A DNA stretch of 64,000 nt from CAWDZK01 sp963807005 (GTDB lineage Bacteria; Actinomycetota; Actinomycetes; JACCUZ01). A program made the translations under genes and the position numbers. The notes under the pieces were generated by a model. It was not told the DNA's origin. It was given only the letters and a program-made list of their open reading frames with translations, and did no database searches. Shown here piece by piece: positions 1-9,188 of this stretch; within the stretch, counting starts at the first letter, position 1, and each line of letters begins with the position of its first letter. Location of the stretch: assembly GCA_963807005.1 (NCBI GenBank), contig CAWDZK010000003.1, forward strand, positions 248,001 to 312,000, read 5' to 3'.

Positions 1-1
1 C

Positions 2-1195
2 TCGATCTCGGTCGAGCCGACCGCGGACCAGCTGGCGGCCGCTTCCCCGTCGGTGCCGTCCACGTTGCGGCGCTACCTCGAGCTGCCCAAGGACCTGGAC
101 CCGACCATCGCGGCGCAGGCGCGCACCGTGGTCCGCCGTACAAAGACCAACTACGACCGCGCTGTCGCGCTGCAGGACTGGCTGAGCGGGCCGGACTTCA
201 CCTACTCGCAGACGGTCGACTCGGCAGGCGCCGGCGACCGCAACGGTTCGGCCGCCATCGTCGCTTTCCTCAACGCCCGACGGGGCTACTGCGTCCAGTT
301 CGCCTCGACCATGGCCGTGATGGCGCGGACCCTGGGCATCCCGGCGCGGGTCGCCGTCGGTTTCGCTCCCGGCACCCGGCAGGCCAACGGCAGCTACGTC
401 GTGGGTGCCCACGACGCGCACGCCTGGCCGGAGCTGTACTTCTCCTCGGTCGGCTGGTTGCGCTTCGAGCCGACCCCCGGCGGGCCTCCCGGCGTCGAGC
501 CGCCGGCGTACGCCGTCGAGGCACCCGCGCCCGGCACGCCGACCGACGGCCAGACCGGTGGCCCGTCACCGACGAGCAGCTCGGACAGCACCTCGCCGGC
601 CAACCCGAGGCTGCGCGAGGACGTCCTCGAGCTGCCGCAGTCCGGCGGTGGCGGCATCGGCGCCGGCCCGGTCCGGGTGCCTGTCCTGCCGTTCGTCATC
701 GCGCTGGTCGCGCTGGTCCTGATCGCCGTCCCGTCCTTCACCCGGGTGCTGCTACGGCGGCACCGGTGGGCGGACGCCTCGACCCCCGGCTCCACCGCGC
801 TGGCCGCCTGGGCCGACCTGCAGGACACCCTGGTCGACCACGGCTACGCCTGGGACCCCGCCGACCCACCTCGTCGAGGCGCGGCCCACCTGGTCGAGCA
901 GCGGCACCTGGTCGGCGAGCCCGCAGACGCCGTGCGCCGGATCGCGGCCGCGACCGAACGGGCTCGTTACGCCCCGGTGATGCCGCCGGTGGGCGACCTG
1001 CGGGCCGACGTCGACACGCTGCGCCGCGCCCTGTCCGCGGACGCGTCCCGCCCGGCTCGCTGGCGCGCCCGGCTGCTGCCACGATCGGCCCGGACCGTCT
1101 CCACCGGCCTCGGCGAACGGGTCGCCGACCTGCTGGACGGGGTGGACGCGACGTTCGCCGCCGTGAGCACCCGGCTGCGCCTGCGCCGCAGCTGA
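2..1195 (+). CDS. Transglutaminase-like membrane protein (TgpA/DUF3488 type), 3' part only
   Basis: The frame is open from the first bases of the window, so the gene starts upstream; about 397 C-terminal residues are present. A transglutaminase core is visible: catalytic Cys in GYCVQF (codon at 290-292) and His in DAHAWPE (codon at 419-421). At the usual Asp position the sequence reads RFEPTPG, so Glu replaces Asp. A Pro/Ser/Thr-rich linker follows, then one membrane helix (about nt 670-735) and a cytoplasmic DUF4129-like tail. Proteins of this family have an N-terminal multi-helix DUF3488 part and usually sit behind MoxR and DUF58 genes near the dcw cell-division cluster. That is probably what lies to the left of the window. 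The substrate is unknown. Confidence 0.85.
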   Translation, partial: SISVEPTADQLAAASPSVPSTLRRYLELPKDLDPTIAAQARTVVRRTKTNYDRAVALQDWLSGPDFTYSQTVDSAGAGDRNGSAAIVAFLNARRGYCVQFASTMAVMARTLGIPARVAVGFAPGTRQANGSYVVGAHDAHAWPELYFSSVGWLRFEPTPGGPPGVEPPAYAVEAPAPGTPTDGQTGGPSPTSSSDSTSPANPRLREDVLELPQSGGGGIGAGPVRVPVLPFVIALVALVLIAVPSFTRVLLRRHRWADASTPGSTALAAWADLQDTLVDHGYAWDPADPPRRGAAHLVEQRHLVGEPADAVRRIAAATERARYAPVMPPVGDLRADVDTLRRALSADASRPARWRARLLPRSARTVSTGLGERVADLLDGVDATFAAVSTRLRLRRS

Positions 1196-1231
1196 CGCAC
1201 GGTCGACGGGCGTGGGGCCTCACCACCGGAT

Positions 1232-1304
1232 GCTCGTTTGCGACCTGAGTCACCGACACGCCGAGTGACGGCCGGCGTGTCGGGGGCTCAGGTCGCAAAC
1301 GAGC
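1232..1304. terminator. Long inverted repeat between convergent genes
   Basis: Two 31-nt arms (1232-1262 and 1274-1304) match at 29 of 31 positions around an 11-nt loop. It lies between the converging transglutaminase gene and the DUF3040 gene, so it can act as a bidirectional terminator. No T-tract follows. The arms are unusually long for a plain terminator, so a mobile palindromic repeat is an alternative. Confidence 0.7.
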
Positions 1305-1361
1305 GCACTGAGGTCGCCGCTCGCTCGGCCGGTGAGGGCAGCGGGACGGCGGCCGGACGGG

Positions 1362-1802
1362 TCAGAGGCCGCCGCGACCGGTCTCGTCGCGACGCCGGTT
1401 CCAGCGCTCTTCCATCCGGGCCATGAACCCGCCGGACCCGCCCTGCTGGCGCTGCCGGCGGCCGGCGGCTGCTGCCCCCTGCGGCGGCCGACGGACCCCG
1501 CTGGGGTCCACGACGCCGAGCTGGGCCGCGGTGGTCACGGCGCGGTAGCTGCTGACCGCCAGGAAGGCGCACCCCAGCATGAGGACGAACCCAGCGATGC
1601 TGACCCACCAACGATTCGCGACCAGGCCGGTCATGAGCAGCGCGATACCCAGGACGAACCCAAGACCGGCGACCAGGACGCGCCGACGGAAGTTGCTTCG
1701 GGGGTCCTTGCCGCGCAGCGAGGACGCGAACTTCGGGTCCTCGGCATAGAGGGCTCGCTCCATCTGCTCGAGCAGGCGCTGCTCGTGCTCGGAGAGCGGC
1801 AC
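1362..1802 (-). CDS. DUF3040 domain membrane protein
   Basis: A 146-residue protein starting with GTG behind a GGAGGAG ribosome site. The N-terminus PLSEHEQRLLEQME followed by ALYAEDPKFA is the hallmark of DUF3040. Two membrane helices follow (about residues 43-64 and 67-88), then a basic Gly/Arg/Gln-rich cytoplasmic tail. The family is typical of actinobacteria, where it lies near mraZ and dinB (Rv2169c in M. tuberculosis). Function is unknown. Here it is the last gene downstream of dinB on the same strand, 196 nt away. Confidence 0.85.
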   Translation of the reverse strand: MPLSEHEQRLLEQMERALYAEDPKFASSLRGKDPRSNFRRRVLVAGLGFVLGIALLMTGLVANRWWVSIAGFVLMLGCAFLAVSSYRAVTTAAQLGVVDPSGVRRPPQGAAAAGRRQRQQGGSGGFMARMEERWNRRRDETGRGGL

Positions 1803-1998
1803 GGACTCCTCCTCGGGACATATCGTCCAAGTGCAGGGTCGCGACCTGGAAGGCGCGTGCCCTCAGGATATGCGCCCGGAGCGCCGGATGAAACCCGGAC
1901 CGACAAGCCTGTGAAGAACGGTGCATCAGGACCGGTTCCGTGGTTCCCCGGCACGCCCTGCGGACCGGTCCGCTCGACGGGACCCGGCGCGTCGCGGC

Positions 1999-3327
1999 TC
2001 AGCGGTCGGTGCGCCCGCGACGTTGCGTGCGAGGGGACGGCGCGACGTCCGGGCGGCGCGCACCGGCGTCGTCGGCGGTGGTGTCCCTGGCGCTGGTGGA
2101 CCCGCGACGGGGGTCGACGAGGCTCGCCGGGCGGACGACGTCGCGACCGAACCGCCGGCCGGCCCGGTCGGCCGCCTGCTCCGCCTCCCGGCGGCCCTGG
2201 CTGCGCTCGCCGAGCACCAGCTGGTGCGGGGCCATCTCGGACTCGACCAGCCCCTCGACCCGGATGCCCACCAGCCGCAGCCGGGCCCGGTCGAGGCCCA
2301 GCGCCTCGTACAGCTGGCGGGCAGTGGCGTAGACGACAGCCGCGACGTCGGTGGCCTCGGGCAGCGTCCGGGACCGGGTGATCGTCGTGAAGTCGGCGAA
2401 CCTGATCTTCACGCTGACGGTGCGGCCGGCCATCCCGGCGCTGCGGAGTCGGCCGGCGGTCCGCTCGGCAAGGCGGAGCAGCTCCCGGCGCACCACGTCG
2501 GGGTCGTCGACGTCGCGGGCGAAGGTCTCCTCGGCACCGATGCTCTTGTCCGGCTCGTGCGGCACCACCCGACGCTCGTCACGCCCCCAGGACAGCGCGT
2601 GCAGGTGGCTGCCGGTGGCCTGCCCGAGAGCGCGCACCAGCGTCGCGGCGGGGGTGTGGGCGATGTCGCCGACGGTGTGCAGGCCGAGCCGGGTGAGCTC
2701 CTTCTCGGTCTTCTCCCCCACTCCCCAGAGCGCACCCACCGGCAGCGGGTGCAGGAACGCCACCACCTCCGCCGCCGGCACCACGAGCAGGCCGTCGGGC
2801 TTGCTCCGGGTCGAGGCCAGCTTGGCGACGAACTTCGTGGACGCGACCCCGACCGAGCAGGTGATGCCCTGCTCGTCGGCGACCCGGTCCCGGATCTGCT
2901 GACCGATCTCGGCGGGACGCCCGAGCCGGCGCAGCGCACCGGCCACGTCGAGGAACGCCTCGTCCAGTGACAGCGGCTCGACCATGGGGGTGATCGACCG
3001 GAAGATCTCCATCACCCCGGCGGACACCGTGGCGTAGCGGTCGTGGCTCGGCTCCACCACGGTTGCCTGCGGGCAGAGCCGACGGGCCCGGGTCATGGGC
3101 ATCGCGGAGTGGACGCCGTAGCTGCGCGCCTCGTAGGTCGCGGACAGGACGACGCCGCGGGAGCCACCGCCGATGATCACCGGGGTCCCGCGCAGCTCGG
3201 GTCGGCTGATCAGCTCGACCGACGCGTAGAACGCGTCCATGTCGACGTGCAGCATCGTGCAACCGGTGTCGTCACCGGGCGGCCCGGACGGAGGACCTGG
3301 CCGGTGCAGCTGCTGGCTGCGGCTCAT
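1999..3327 (-). CDS. dinB: DNA polymerase IV (Y-family translesion polymerase)
   Basis: A 442-residue Y-family polymerase. The catalytic acidic motifs DMDAFYASVE (about residue 29) and SLDEAFLD (about residue 118) are intact. They are followed by the helix-hairpin-helix thumb (GVGEKTEKELTRLG) and the little-finger domain. The extreme C-terminus is basic and low in complexity, and no clear QLxLF-type clamp-binding peptide is seen at its end. The first Met of the core (MLHVDMDAF) lies about 24 residues after the chosen start, so the true start may be downstream. It is the last polymerase gene in the minus-strand group headed by the SOS box, 21 nt after the methyltransferase gene. Confidence 0.92.
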   Translation of the reverse strand: MSRSQQLHRPGPPSGPPGDDTGCTMLHVDMDAFYASVELISRPELRGTPVIIGGGSRGVVLSATYEARSYGVHSAMPMTRARRLCPQATVVEPSHDRYATVSAGVMEIFRSITPMVEPLSLDEAFLDVAGALRRLGRPAEIGQQIRDRVADEQGITCSVGVASTKFVAKLASTRSKPDGLLVVPAAEVVAFLHPLPVGALWGVGEKTEKELTRLGLHTVGDIAHTPAATLVRALGQATGSHLHALSWGRDERRVVPHEPDKSIGAEETFARDVDDPDVVRRELLRLAERTAGRLRSAGMAGRTVSVKIRFADFTTITRSRTLPEATDVAAVVYATARQLYEALGLDRARLRLVGIRVEGLVESEMAPHQLVLGERSQGRREAEQAADRAGRRFGRDVVRPASLVDPRRGSTSARDTTADDAGARRPDVAPSPRTQRRGRTDR

Positions 3328-3348
3328 CGCGGACCGTCCCCGGCCGGC

Positions 3349-4113
3349 TCAGAGCCGGGTGGCACGCACGTGCAGCTGGGTGGCCATGGCCCGGAAGTCG
3401 GGCAGCGCCGCGGTCGCGACCTCCAGCTCGACGAGGGCCTCCGCGGCACCGGGCTCACCGTCGACCAGGGCGCCGGGGACGAGGTCGGCGACGGTGCGGA
3501 CGCCGTGCAGGGCCTCGACCCGCAGCCCGGCGACGTCGAGCAGAGCCACCAGCACGGGCTCGGTGAACCGCCGCGGCATCGGGTCAGCCGGTCCCCAGCG
3601 GCCGTCCGGGTCGTCGAGCGCGTGCCGCGCCTCGGCGAACCGGCCGGCCACCGCGCGGGCCAGCACGACGGCGTTGCGCGAGGCGACGAGCAGGCTGAGC
3701 GTGCCGCCGGGCCGCAGCACCGCGGCGAGCGCGGCCACCGCGGGCACCGGGTCGTCGACGTGCTCGAGGACGCCGTGGCAGAGCACCAGGTCGGCGCTGC
3801 CGGTCTCGACGACCTCGAGCAGTCCGGCGGCGTCGCCCTGCAGTGCGCGCACCTCGACTCCGGCCTCACCCGCCCGCCGCCGCAGCGCGGCGAGCGCGTC
3901 GGGACTGGGGTCGACGACGGTGACCCGGTGGCCGAGCCGGGCCAGCGGCACCGCGAAGCCGCCGGTGCCGCCGCCGACGTCGACGACGTCGAGCGGGTGG
4001 TCGGCCCTGCTGCCCCCGGTCGTGAGGTCGTGCAGGGCGTCCCAGACGACCGCGGTCCGCGGGGTGCGGGCGCTGCGGTCGAGCTCGTCGGCACGGGCGG
4101 TGGAGGAGGGCAC
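3349..4113 (-). CDS. Class I SAM-dependent methyltransferase
   Basis: A 254-residue protein. The Rossmann motif I VVDVGGGTGGFA (about residue 44), an acidic strand-2 end (VVDPSPD) and LCHGVLEHVDDP are those of a Methyltransf_11/25 small-molecule-type enzyme. The substrate cannot be told. It is wedged between dnaE2 (49 nt upstream) and dinB (21 nt downstream) on the same strand, so it should be co-transcribed with the two mutagenic polymerases. There is no target-recognition domain like that of a DNA methylase. Confidence 0.85.
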   Translation of the reverse strand: MPSSTARADELDRSARTPRTAVVWDALHDLTTGGSRADHPLDVVDVGGGTGGFAVPLARLGHRVTVVDPSPDALAALRRRAGEAGVEVRALQGDAAGLLEVVETGSADLVLCHGVLEHVDDPVPAVAALAAVLRPGGTLSLLVASRNAVVLARAVAGRFAEARHALDDPDGRWGPADPMPRRFTEPVLVALLDVAGLRVEALHGVRTVADLVPGALVDGEPGAAEALVELEVATAALPDFRAMATQLHVRATRL

Positions 4114-4162
4114 GGGCTCAGGCTACTGACGCCGGCCGACGGCGACCGGCTCATCGGTCCGG

Positions 4163-7100
4163 TCATCCTCCGGAGCTGCCGGGGCTGGAGTGCCACAGCT
4201 TCCGCGGCGCGGACGACGCCTTGCCTGCCTCGGTGCGGGCCGCGGTCCTGGCGTCCTCCCCCGGCGGCTTGATGTCGGCGTACGGCGACTGGCGGAAGCC
4301 GCTGGGGTGCACCAGCACCCGCCGGGTGATGCCGCCGTCGGCCGGCGCGGCGTTGCGGTCGGTCCGGTTGCCCATCCCACCGGCGGCTCGGCCGCCGTGC
4401 TCGCGCGGCTCGTAGACGGTGGGACCGCCCCCGGTCGGCGGCCGGGTCATCACCGGCCGGGACGAGCGGCTCTCGGCGGCGCCGGCGACGGACCGGTCGG
4501 TGACCGGACCGGTGGCGGCCATCGCGGCGGCGACCGCGTCCAGCCCGCCCCCGAGCCAGGCCTCGTGCAGGGCCGGCAGCTCCCAGCAGCCGGTGGCCCG
4601 CAGCGACACCCCGCGCGGACCGGTGCGCCGGACGTGGCCGCGGACGACGAGCAGCCACGAGTGGAACAGCGTCGCGGCGTAGGGACCCTGCGCGTCCTCG
4701 AAGAAGGTGGCGTCGACCGGACCGCGGGCGTCGTCGAGGGTGACGAACACGACCCGCTTCCCGGACCGGATCGGCGGGGTCTGGGTGGCGACCTTGACCC
4801 CGGCGACGAGCACCTCGGCCTGGCTGCGGCAGCGCACCAGGTCGGGCGCACGGGTGGCGCGGATCGCCGCGAGGAACGGCTCGTAGAAGTCGACGACGTG
4901 CCGGGTGGCGTCGAGACCGAGCACCTCGAGCTCGGCACGCACCCGCTCGGCGCCGGTGAGCTCGGGCAGCCCGCTCGGCTCGATCGAGCCGGGGGCGTCG
5001 TCGAGCTCGAGGGCCAGCTGCACCGGGGTGGCCGCCACCGGCCGGGCGGCCTGCGACTGGCGGGCGGCAAGCGTCCGGACGTCCGGCCGCTCGACGGTGG
5101 TCAGCGCCTCGCCCTGCGCCGCGGCGACGGTGATGTCGGTACGGCGGTGCGCGGCCGCCAGCACGCCGGCCCGGGGGGCGGCGCTCCGGGTGGCCGCACG
5201 GCCGCGGGTCCGGCCGCCGCCGCGGGACACCGCGCGGCTCCACCGGTCGAGCTCGCCGACCTGCAGCAACAGGTCGCGCCGGGTCAGCCGGCGACTGCCG
5301 CCGTGGACGTGCCGGCCGGGCGCGACGGCCACCACCGAGCCGAGGGAGTACAGCGCGTCGAAGGCGCCGACGAGCACCAGCCGCTCGACGACCGGACGGG
5401 ACACCGAGGCCCGGTGCCAGAAGTCGGCCAGCGAGCCGTAGGGACGCCCGGCCACCACCCGGGCCACCTCGGCCTCGGAGATGCCCTTGACCTCCGCGAG
5501 CGCCAGCCGGATGCCGTACCTCCCGGCCCGCTCCCACGGCCACTTTCCTTGCGGATCTTGAGACGACCCACCGCTCTCAGCACCGCGTGTCGTCTCAAGA
5601 TCCGCACTGGGGAGGGGGAGGGGAAGGGGCTCCACCCGGTAGGTGGCGTCGGAACGGTTGACGTCGAGCGGCAGCACCTCGATGCCGAACTGGCGGGCGT
5701 CGTCGAGGATGAGCCGCTTCGGGTACATGCCGGGGTCGTGGGTGAGCACGCCGGCCAGGAACGCCGCGGTGTGATGGGCCTTGAGCCAGGCGGACTGGTA
5801 GGTCGGCAGCGCGAACGCAGCCGCGTGCGCCTTGCAGAACCCGAACGACGCGAACGCCTTGAGGACCTCCCACACCCGGTCGACGGTGGCCTGGTCGTAG
5901 CCGCGGGCGTAGGCGCGCGGGCGCAGCCACACCTCGATCTCGTCCTGGCCGCCGGGCGTGCCGAGGGTGCGGCGCACCTCGTCGGCCTCGGCCAGCGAGC
6001 AGCCGGTGAACGTCGCCACGATCTCGAGCACCTGCTCGTGGAAGACCACGACCCCGCAGGTCTCCTCCAGCGCGTACCGCAGGTCCTCGTGCAGGTACTC
6101 CGGCTCGGCCCAGCCCTGCCGGGCCTTGAGGAACGGCGTGACCATGTCGCTCTTCACCGGGCCGGGACGGAACAACGAGATGTCGGTGATGAGGTCGCCG
6201 AAGGTCTCCGGCGCGAACTTCCCGACCAGCTCGCGCTGACCGGGCGACTCGATCTGGAACATGCCGAGGGTGCGGGTCGACTGCACCAGGGCGAAGGTGG
6301 CCGGGTCGTCGAAGGGCACCTGCTCCTGGTCGTCGACATCCACCTCGACACCGTCGACCCGTCGTACCTCCTCGACGGCGTAGGCCATCGCCGACTGCAT
6401 CCGGATGCCGAGCACGTCGAGCTTGAGCAGGCCGAGCTCCTCGACGTCGTCCTTGTCGAACTGGCTCATCGGGAAGCCCAGCCAGCTCGCCTCGACGGGC
6501 GTGCGGTCGAGCAGCGTGGTGTCGGACAGCAGCACCCCGCACGGGTGCAGCGCGACGTGCCGCGGCAGCCCGTCGAGCCGGGCGACCAGCCGGAACAGCA
6601 GGTCGAGCTGTCCGCTGCCGAGCCTGGACGCCCGCAGCTCGGGCAGCTCGGCGAGCGCGTCGTGCACGTCGCGGGCCCGGATGTGCGGGAACGCCTTGGC
6701 GATCTGGTCGATCTCGCCGGGCGGCATGCCGAGCGCGGCGCCGACGTCGCGGATCGCGTGCCGCACCCGGTAGGTGTCCATCATCGAGACGCAGGCGACC
6801 CGTTCACCGCCGAAGCGCTCGAGGATCTTCTCGTAGACCTCGGTGCGCCGGGCCGACTCGACGTCGACGTCGACGTCGGGCAGCGCCGCGCGCAGCGGCG
6901 AGAGGAAACGCTCCATCAGCAGCCCGTGCCGCATCGGGTCCACCCCGGAGATGCCCAGCAGGTAGTTGACCAGGCTGCCCGCGCCCGACCCGCGCGCGGC
7001 GGCCCGCACCCCCATGTCCCGGATCAGGTCGACCACGTCGGCGACGGTGAGGAAGTACGACGGGTAGCCCAGTGTCTCGATGACCCGCAGCTCGTCGTCG

Positions 7101-8335
7101 AGCCGACGGCGGACCTCGCTGGTGGCCGGCATCGCCCGCCGGCCGAGCCCGGCCTCGCAGCGCTCCCGCAGCAGCGCCTGCGCCGCACCGACCTTGTCGG
7201 CCACGGCGACCAGGTCGCCGCCGACTCCTCCGGACGTCGTCGCTCCGAGGACGTCGAGGTCCGGGAAGTGCACCTCCCCCATGCCCAGGTCGGCCCGCGG
7301 GTCGACGGCACACCGGTCGGCGACCCGCCGGGTCGCGGCCAGCAGCCGGCGGGCGGTCTGCTGGTCCAGCCCGGCGGCCGCGGCCACCTCCCCCGCCACC
7401 TCCGCCATCTCCTTGCCGGACTTGAGATAGCCCTCGGCGGTGACCCGGTCGACGTGCCGGGCGTCGAGGGCGACCAGCCGCCGGGACGCGTCGAGCACGT
7501 CGGCAGTCGGGGCGTCGGCGCGGTCGGCGTAGCGGACGGCGTTGGTGAGCACGGCGGTGAGCCGCTCCTCGACGGACAGCCCGAGCATCCGGGCGGCCCG
7601 CGGCCGGTCGTCGGGGCCGCGGTGCGAGACGACCTCGAGCAGCAGGTCGGCGCGCTCGACCACGTCGTACCACCGGGACAGCACGGCCCGGGCCAGGTCG
7701 GGGCGGCGGGCGGTGAGCGCCCGGCCCACCTCGGAGCCGGGGCCGAGCAGGACGAGCAGGCCGCCCCCGGCGTCGGCGGCGGCCCGGACGTGCTCGGCGA
7801 CCAGGTCGAGGGTGCTCACCGGGCGACCGCGCTCGCCGCGCAGGTGGGTGGCCGACACCAGCCGGCACAGCGCCGCCCAGCCCGCCTTGTCGCGGGCCAG
7901 CAGGGTGACCCGGGGGTGCCGCGGGTCGACCGAGGCGCCGCCCCGGGCGGGTGTCCGGGCCAGCGACGGGTGCACCATCCTCGTGGCGCGCTCGTCCTCC
8001 GCTCGTCCCTCGCTCCGTCCTCGCCGCGCGACCGGGCCGGCGAGCAGCCCGGTCGGCTCCAGCGCGAGGTCGACGCCGAGCACCGGACGGACCCCCGCCG
8101 ACCGGGCGGCCCGGGCGAACTTCACCGCACCGTAGACACCGTCGCGGTCGGTGAGGGCCAGGGTGTCCATGCCGTGCTCGACGGCCCGCTCGACCAGCAC
8201 GTGCGGGTGCGAGGCGCCGTAGCGCAGCGAGTAGCCGGATGCGACGTGCAGGTGGACGAACGGGTCGCCGGAGACAGGTGCCATGGGAGTCGGGGTGAGG
8301 AGGTCGAGGGGTCGGGTCGCCGGCTCAGCCGGCAC
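4163..8335 (-). CDS. dnaE2: Error-prone DNA polymerase III alpha subunit DnaE2
   Basis: A 1390-residue C-family polymerase. An N-terminal PHP domain opens with HLHVASGYSLRYGASHP and LALTDRDGVYG. The catalytic Asp pair is in PDVDVDVES (about residue 485) and the third Asp in LKLDVLG (about residue 637). Finger, OB-fold (VAGVKVATQTPP) and the conserved DnaE2 tail RVLVHPSGFRQSPYADIKP and RKLWHSSPGS are present. The protein is longer than the usual 1050-1150 residues. Part of the excess is a low-complexity insert at about residues 905-935, coded by a perfect palindrome (5550-5606), and an Arg/Glu-rich insert near residue 105. The GTG start overlaps the HEPN stop by 11 nt; an ATG at 8284 is an alternative. 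No imuB is present in the window. Confidence 0.93.
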   Translation of the reverse strand: MPAEPATRPLDLLTPTPMAPVSGDPFVHLHVASGYSLRYGASHPHVLVERAVEHGMDTLALTDRDGVYGAVKFARAARSAGVRPVLGVDLALEPTGLLAGPVARRGRSEGRAEDERATRMVHPSLARTPARGGASVDPRHPRVTLLARDKAGWAALCRLVSATHLRGERGRPVSTLDLVAEHVRAAADAGGGLLVLLGPGSEVGRALTARRPDLARAVLSRWYDVVERADLLLEVVSHRGPDDRPRAARMLGLSVEERLTAVLTNAVRYADRADAPTADVLDASRRLVALDARHVDRVTAEGYLKSGKEMAEVAGEVAAAAGLDQQTARRLLAATRRVADRCAVDPRADLGMGEVHFPDLDVLGATTSGGVGGDLVAVADKVGAAQALLRERCEAGLGRRAMPATSEVRRRLDDELRVIETLGYPSYFLTVADVVDLIRDMGVRAAARGSGAGSLVNYLLGISGVDPMRHGLLMERFLSPLRAALPDVDVDVESARRTEVYEKILERFGGERVACVSMMDTYRVRHAIRDVGAALGMPPGEIDQIAKAFPHIRARDVHDALAELPELRASRLGSGQLDLLFRLVARLDGLPRHVALHPCGVLLSDTTLLDRTPVEASWLGFPMSQFDKDDVEELGLLKLDVLGIRMQSAMAYAVEEVRRVDGVEVDVDDQEQVPFDDPATFALVQSTRTLGMFQIESPGQRELVGKFAPETFGDLITDISLFRPGPVKSDMVTPFLKARQGWAEPEYLHEDLRYALEETCGVVVFHEQVLEIVATFTGCSLAEADEVRRTLGTPGGQDEIEVWLRPRAYARGYDQATVDRVWEVLKAFASFGFCKAHAAAFALPTYQSAWLKAHHTAAFLAGVLTHDPGMYPKRLILDDARQFGIEVLPLDVNRSDATYRVEPLPLPLPSADLETTRGAESGGSSQDPQGKWPWERAGRYGIRLALAEVKGISEAEVARVVAGRPYGSLADFWHRASVSRPVVERLVLVGAFDALYSLGSVVAVAPGRHVHGGSRRLTRRDLLLQVGELDRWSRAVSRGGGRTRGRAATRSAAPRAGVLAAAHRRTDITVAAAQGEALTTVERPDVRTLAARQSQAARPVAATPVQLALELDDAPGSIEPSGLPELTGAERVRAELEVLGLDATRHVVDFYEPFLAAIRATRAPDLVRCRSQAEVLVAGVKVATQTPPIRSGKRVVFVTLDDARGPVDATFFEDAQGPYAATLFHSWLLVVRGHVRRTGPRGVSLRATGCWELPALHEAWLGGGLDAVAAAMAATGPVTDRSVAGAAESRSSRPVMTRPPTGGGPTVYEPREHGGRAAGGMGNRTDRNAAPADGGITRRVLVHPSGFRQSPYADIKPPGEDARTAARTEAGKASSAPRKLWHSSPGSSGG
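5550..5606. repeat. Perfect palindrome inserted in frame in dnaE2
   Basis: Perfect 18-nt arms at 5550-5567 and 5589-5606 flank a 21-nt spacer. They code in frame for part of a Ser/Gly-rich segment between the conserved VNRSDATYRVE and GRYGIRLALAEVKGIS stretches of DnaE2, where homologues join directly. This looks like a palindromic repeat element that entered a coding gene without breaking it. Confidence 0.75.
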
Positions 8336-8810
8336 GCTGGGCGAGGTCGACGTGCTGCGGGAGCACCGGCTGGTGGGCCAGCCCGAGGGTGGTCTCGACC
8401 AGCGCGAGGAAGGTCTGGGCGTCGCGCAGCAGGTCGTCGGCCTCGCGCGGGGTGACCGCGCGGGTCAGCCCGGCCTCGGCCGCCGCCCGCTTGGTCGCGC
8501 CGGCGGCGAAGAACGCGGCCCACTCGGTGAGCTCGGGTGCCACCTGCGGCAGCACCGACCACACCGTGCGCGGTCGGCCCCGGGCCGCCCGGTCCGGTCT
8601 GGTGCGCACCGCGAGCACGGCAGCCGCGGTGCGCAGCGCCGCGAGGTGGGCCGCGGCGTAGCGCTCGGTGGCCACCGTGGTGGTCATGGCGGTCGCGAGG
8701 TCGTGACGGGCGGTGCCGAGCAGGTCGTGGGCCGCGGCGGCCACCGGCGGCCGCAGCACACCGGACCCGGCGCCGACCTGGCTGCCCCGCGCCGTCGTCA
8801 TCGTCGCCAC
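8325..8810 (-). CDS. SAV_6107-family HEPN domain protein
   Basis: A 161-residue, mainly helical, Ala-rich protein. The spacing and motifs (AHDLLGTARHDLATA, then ERYAAAHLAALRTAAAVLAVR) match the HEPN_SAV_6107 family of actinobacteria. HEPN folds are often RNases or nucleotide-binding partners, but the catalytic Rx4-6H motif is not obvious here. No function is established. It follows the DUF6504 gene by only 4 nt and overlaps the dnaE2 start by 11 nt, so it is translationally coupled to the polymerase under the SOS box. Confidence 0.8.
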   Translation of the reverse strand: MATMTTARGSQVGAGSGVLRPPVAAAAHDLLGTARHDLATAMTTTVATERYAAAHLAALRTAAAVLAVRTRPDRAARGRPRTVWSVLPQVAPELTEWAAFFAAGATKRAAAEAGLTRAVTPREADDLLRDAQTFLALVETTLGLAHQPVLPQHVDLAQRAG

Positions 8811-8814
8811 CCCC

Positions 8815-9105
8815 TCAGTCCTGCGCGCGGAGCAGTGTCCAGCCGCCCGCGGTCCAGTCGAAGCACAGGTCGTAGACCCCGGCCCCGTGCACCTGCCCCC
8901 GGGTCGCCTCCACCCGCCAGACCTCGCGCTCGCCGGTCAGCGCGCTGCCGCCGGCGGCCGCCTCGGGCCGTTGCCACCAGGCGCCGGTCTCGACCCAGCG
9001 CGCAAGCACCTCGCGCACCGCGTAGAACCGGCCCCGCCACAGGAACTCGGCCGGGTCCTCGTCCCGCCGCCGCACCTCGACCGGGTCGTCGTACCGACGG
9101 CTCAT
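8815..9105 (-). CDS. DUF6504 family small protein
   Basis: A 96-residue protein starting MSRRYDDPVEV and containing FLWRGRFYAVREVLARWVE and EVWRVEATR, a pattern typical of DUF6504. It is a small, aromatic-rich, probably beta-sheet protein. The function is unknown. It is the first gene of the SOS-boxed operon, 84 nt from the LexA box, and ends 4 nt before the HEPN gene. That makes it a candidate accessory factor of DnaE2. The longer upstream open frame was rejected because it runs through the LexA box and over the divergent gene. Confidence 0.8.
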   Translation of the reverse strand: MSRRYDDPVEVRRRDEDPAEFLWRGRFYAVREVLARWVETGAWWQRPEAAAGGSALTGEREVWRVEATRGQVHGAGVYDLCFDWTAGGWTLLRAQD

Positions 9106-9188
9106 GGCGTCCCTCCCGGAGCTGAGGTGGACCGGCCGCCCGGCACCGTGGGGGTCGAGTCCACGGCGCCGGGCGGTTTCCCCGGTTG

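Noticed and set aside
4190..8455. A 1421-residue open frame on the plus strand opposite dnaE2
   Set aside because: Its composition is the Gly/Arg/His/Val/Pro-rich type of antisense shadows in GC-rich DNA, and dnaE2 on the other strand has full family motifs.
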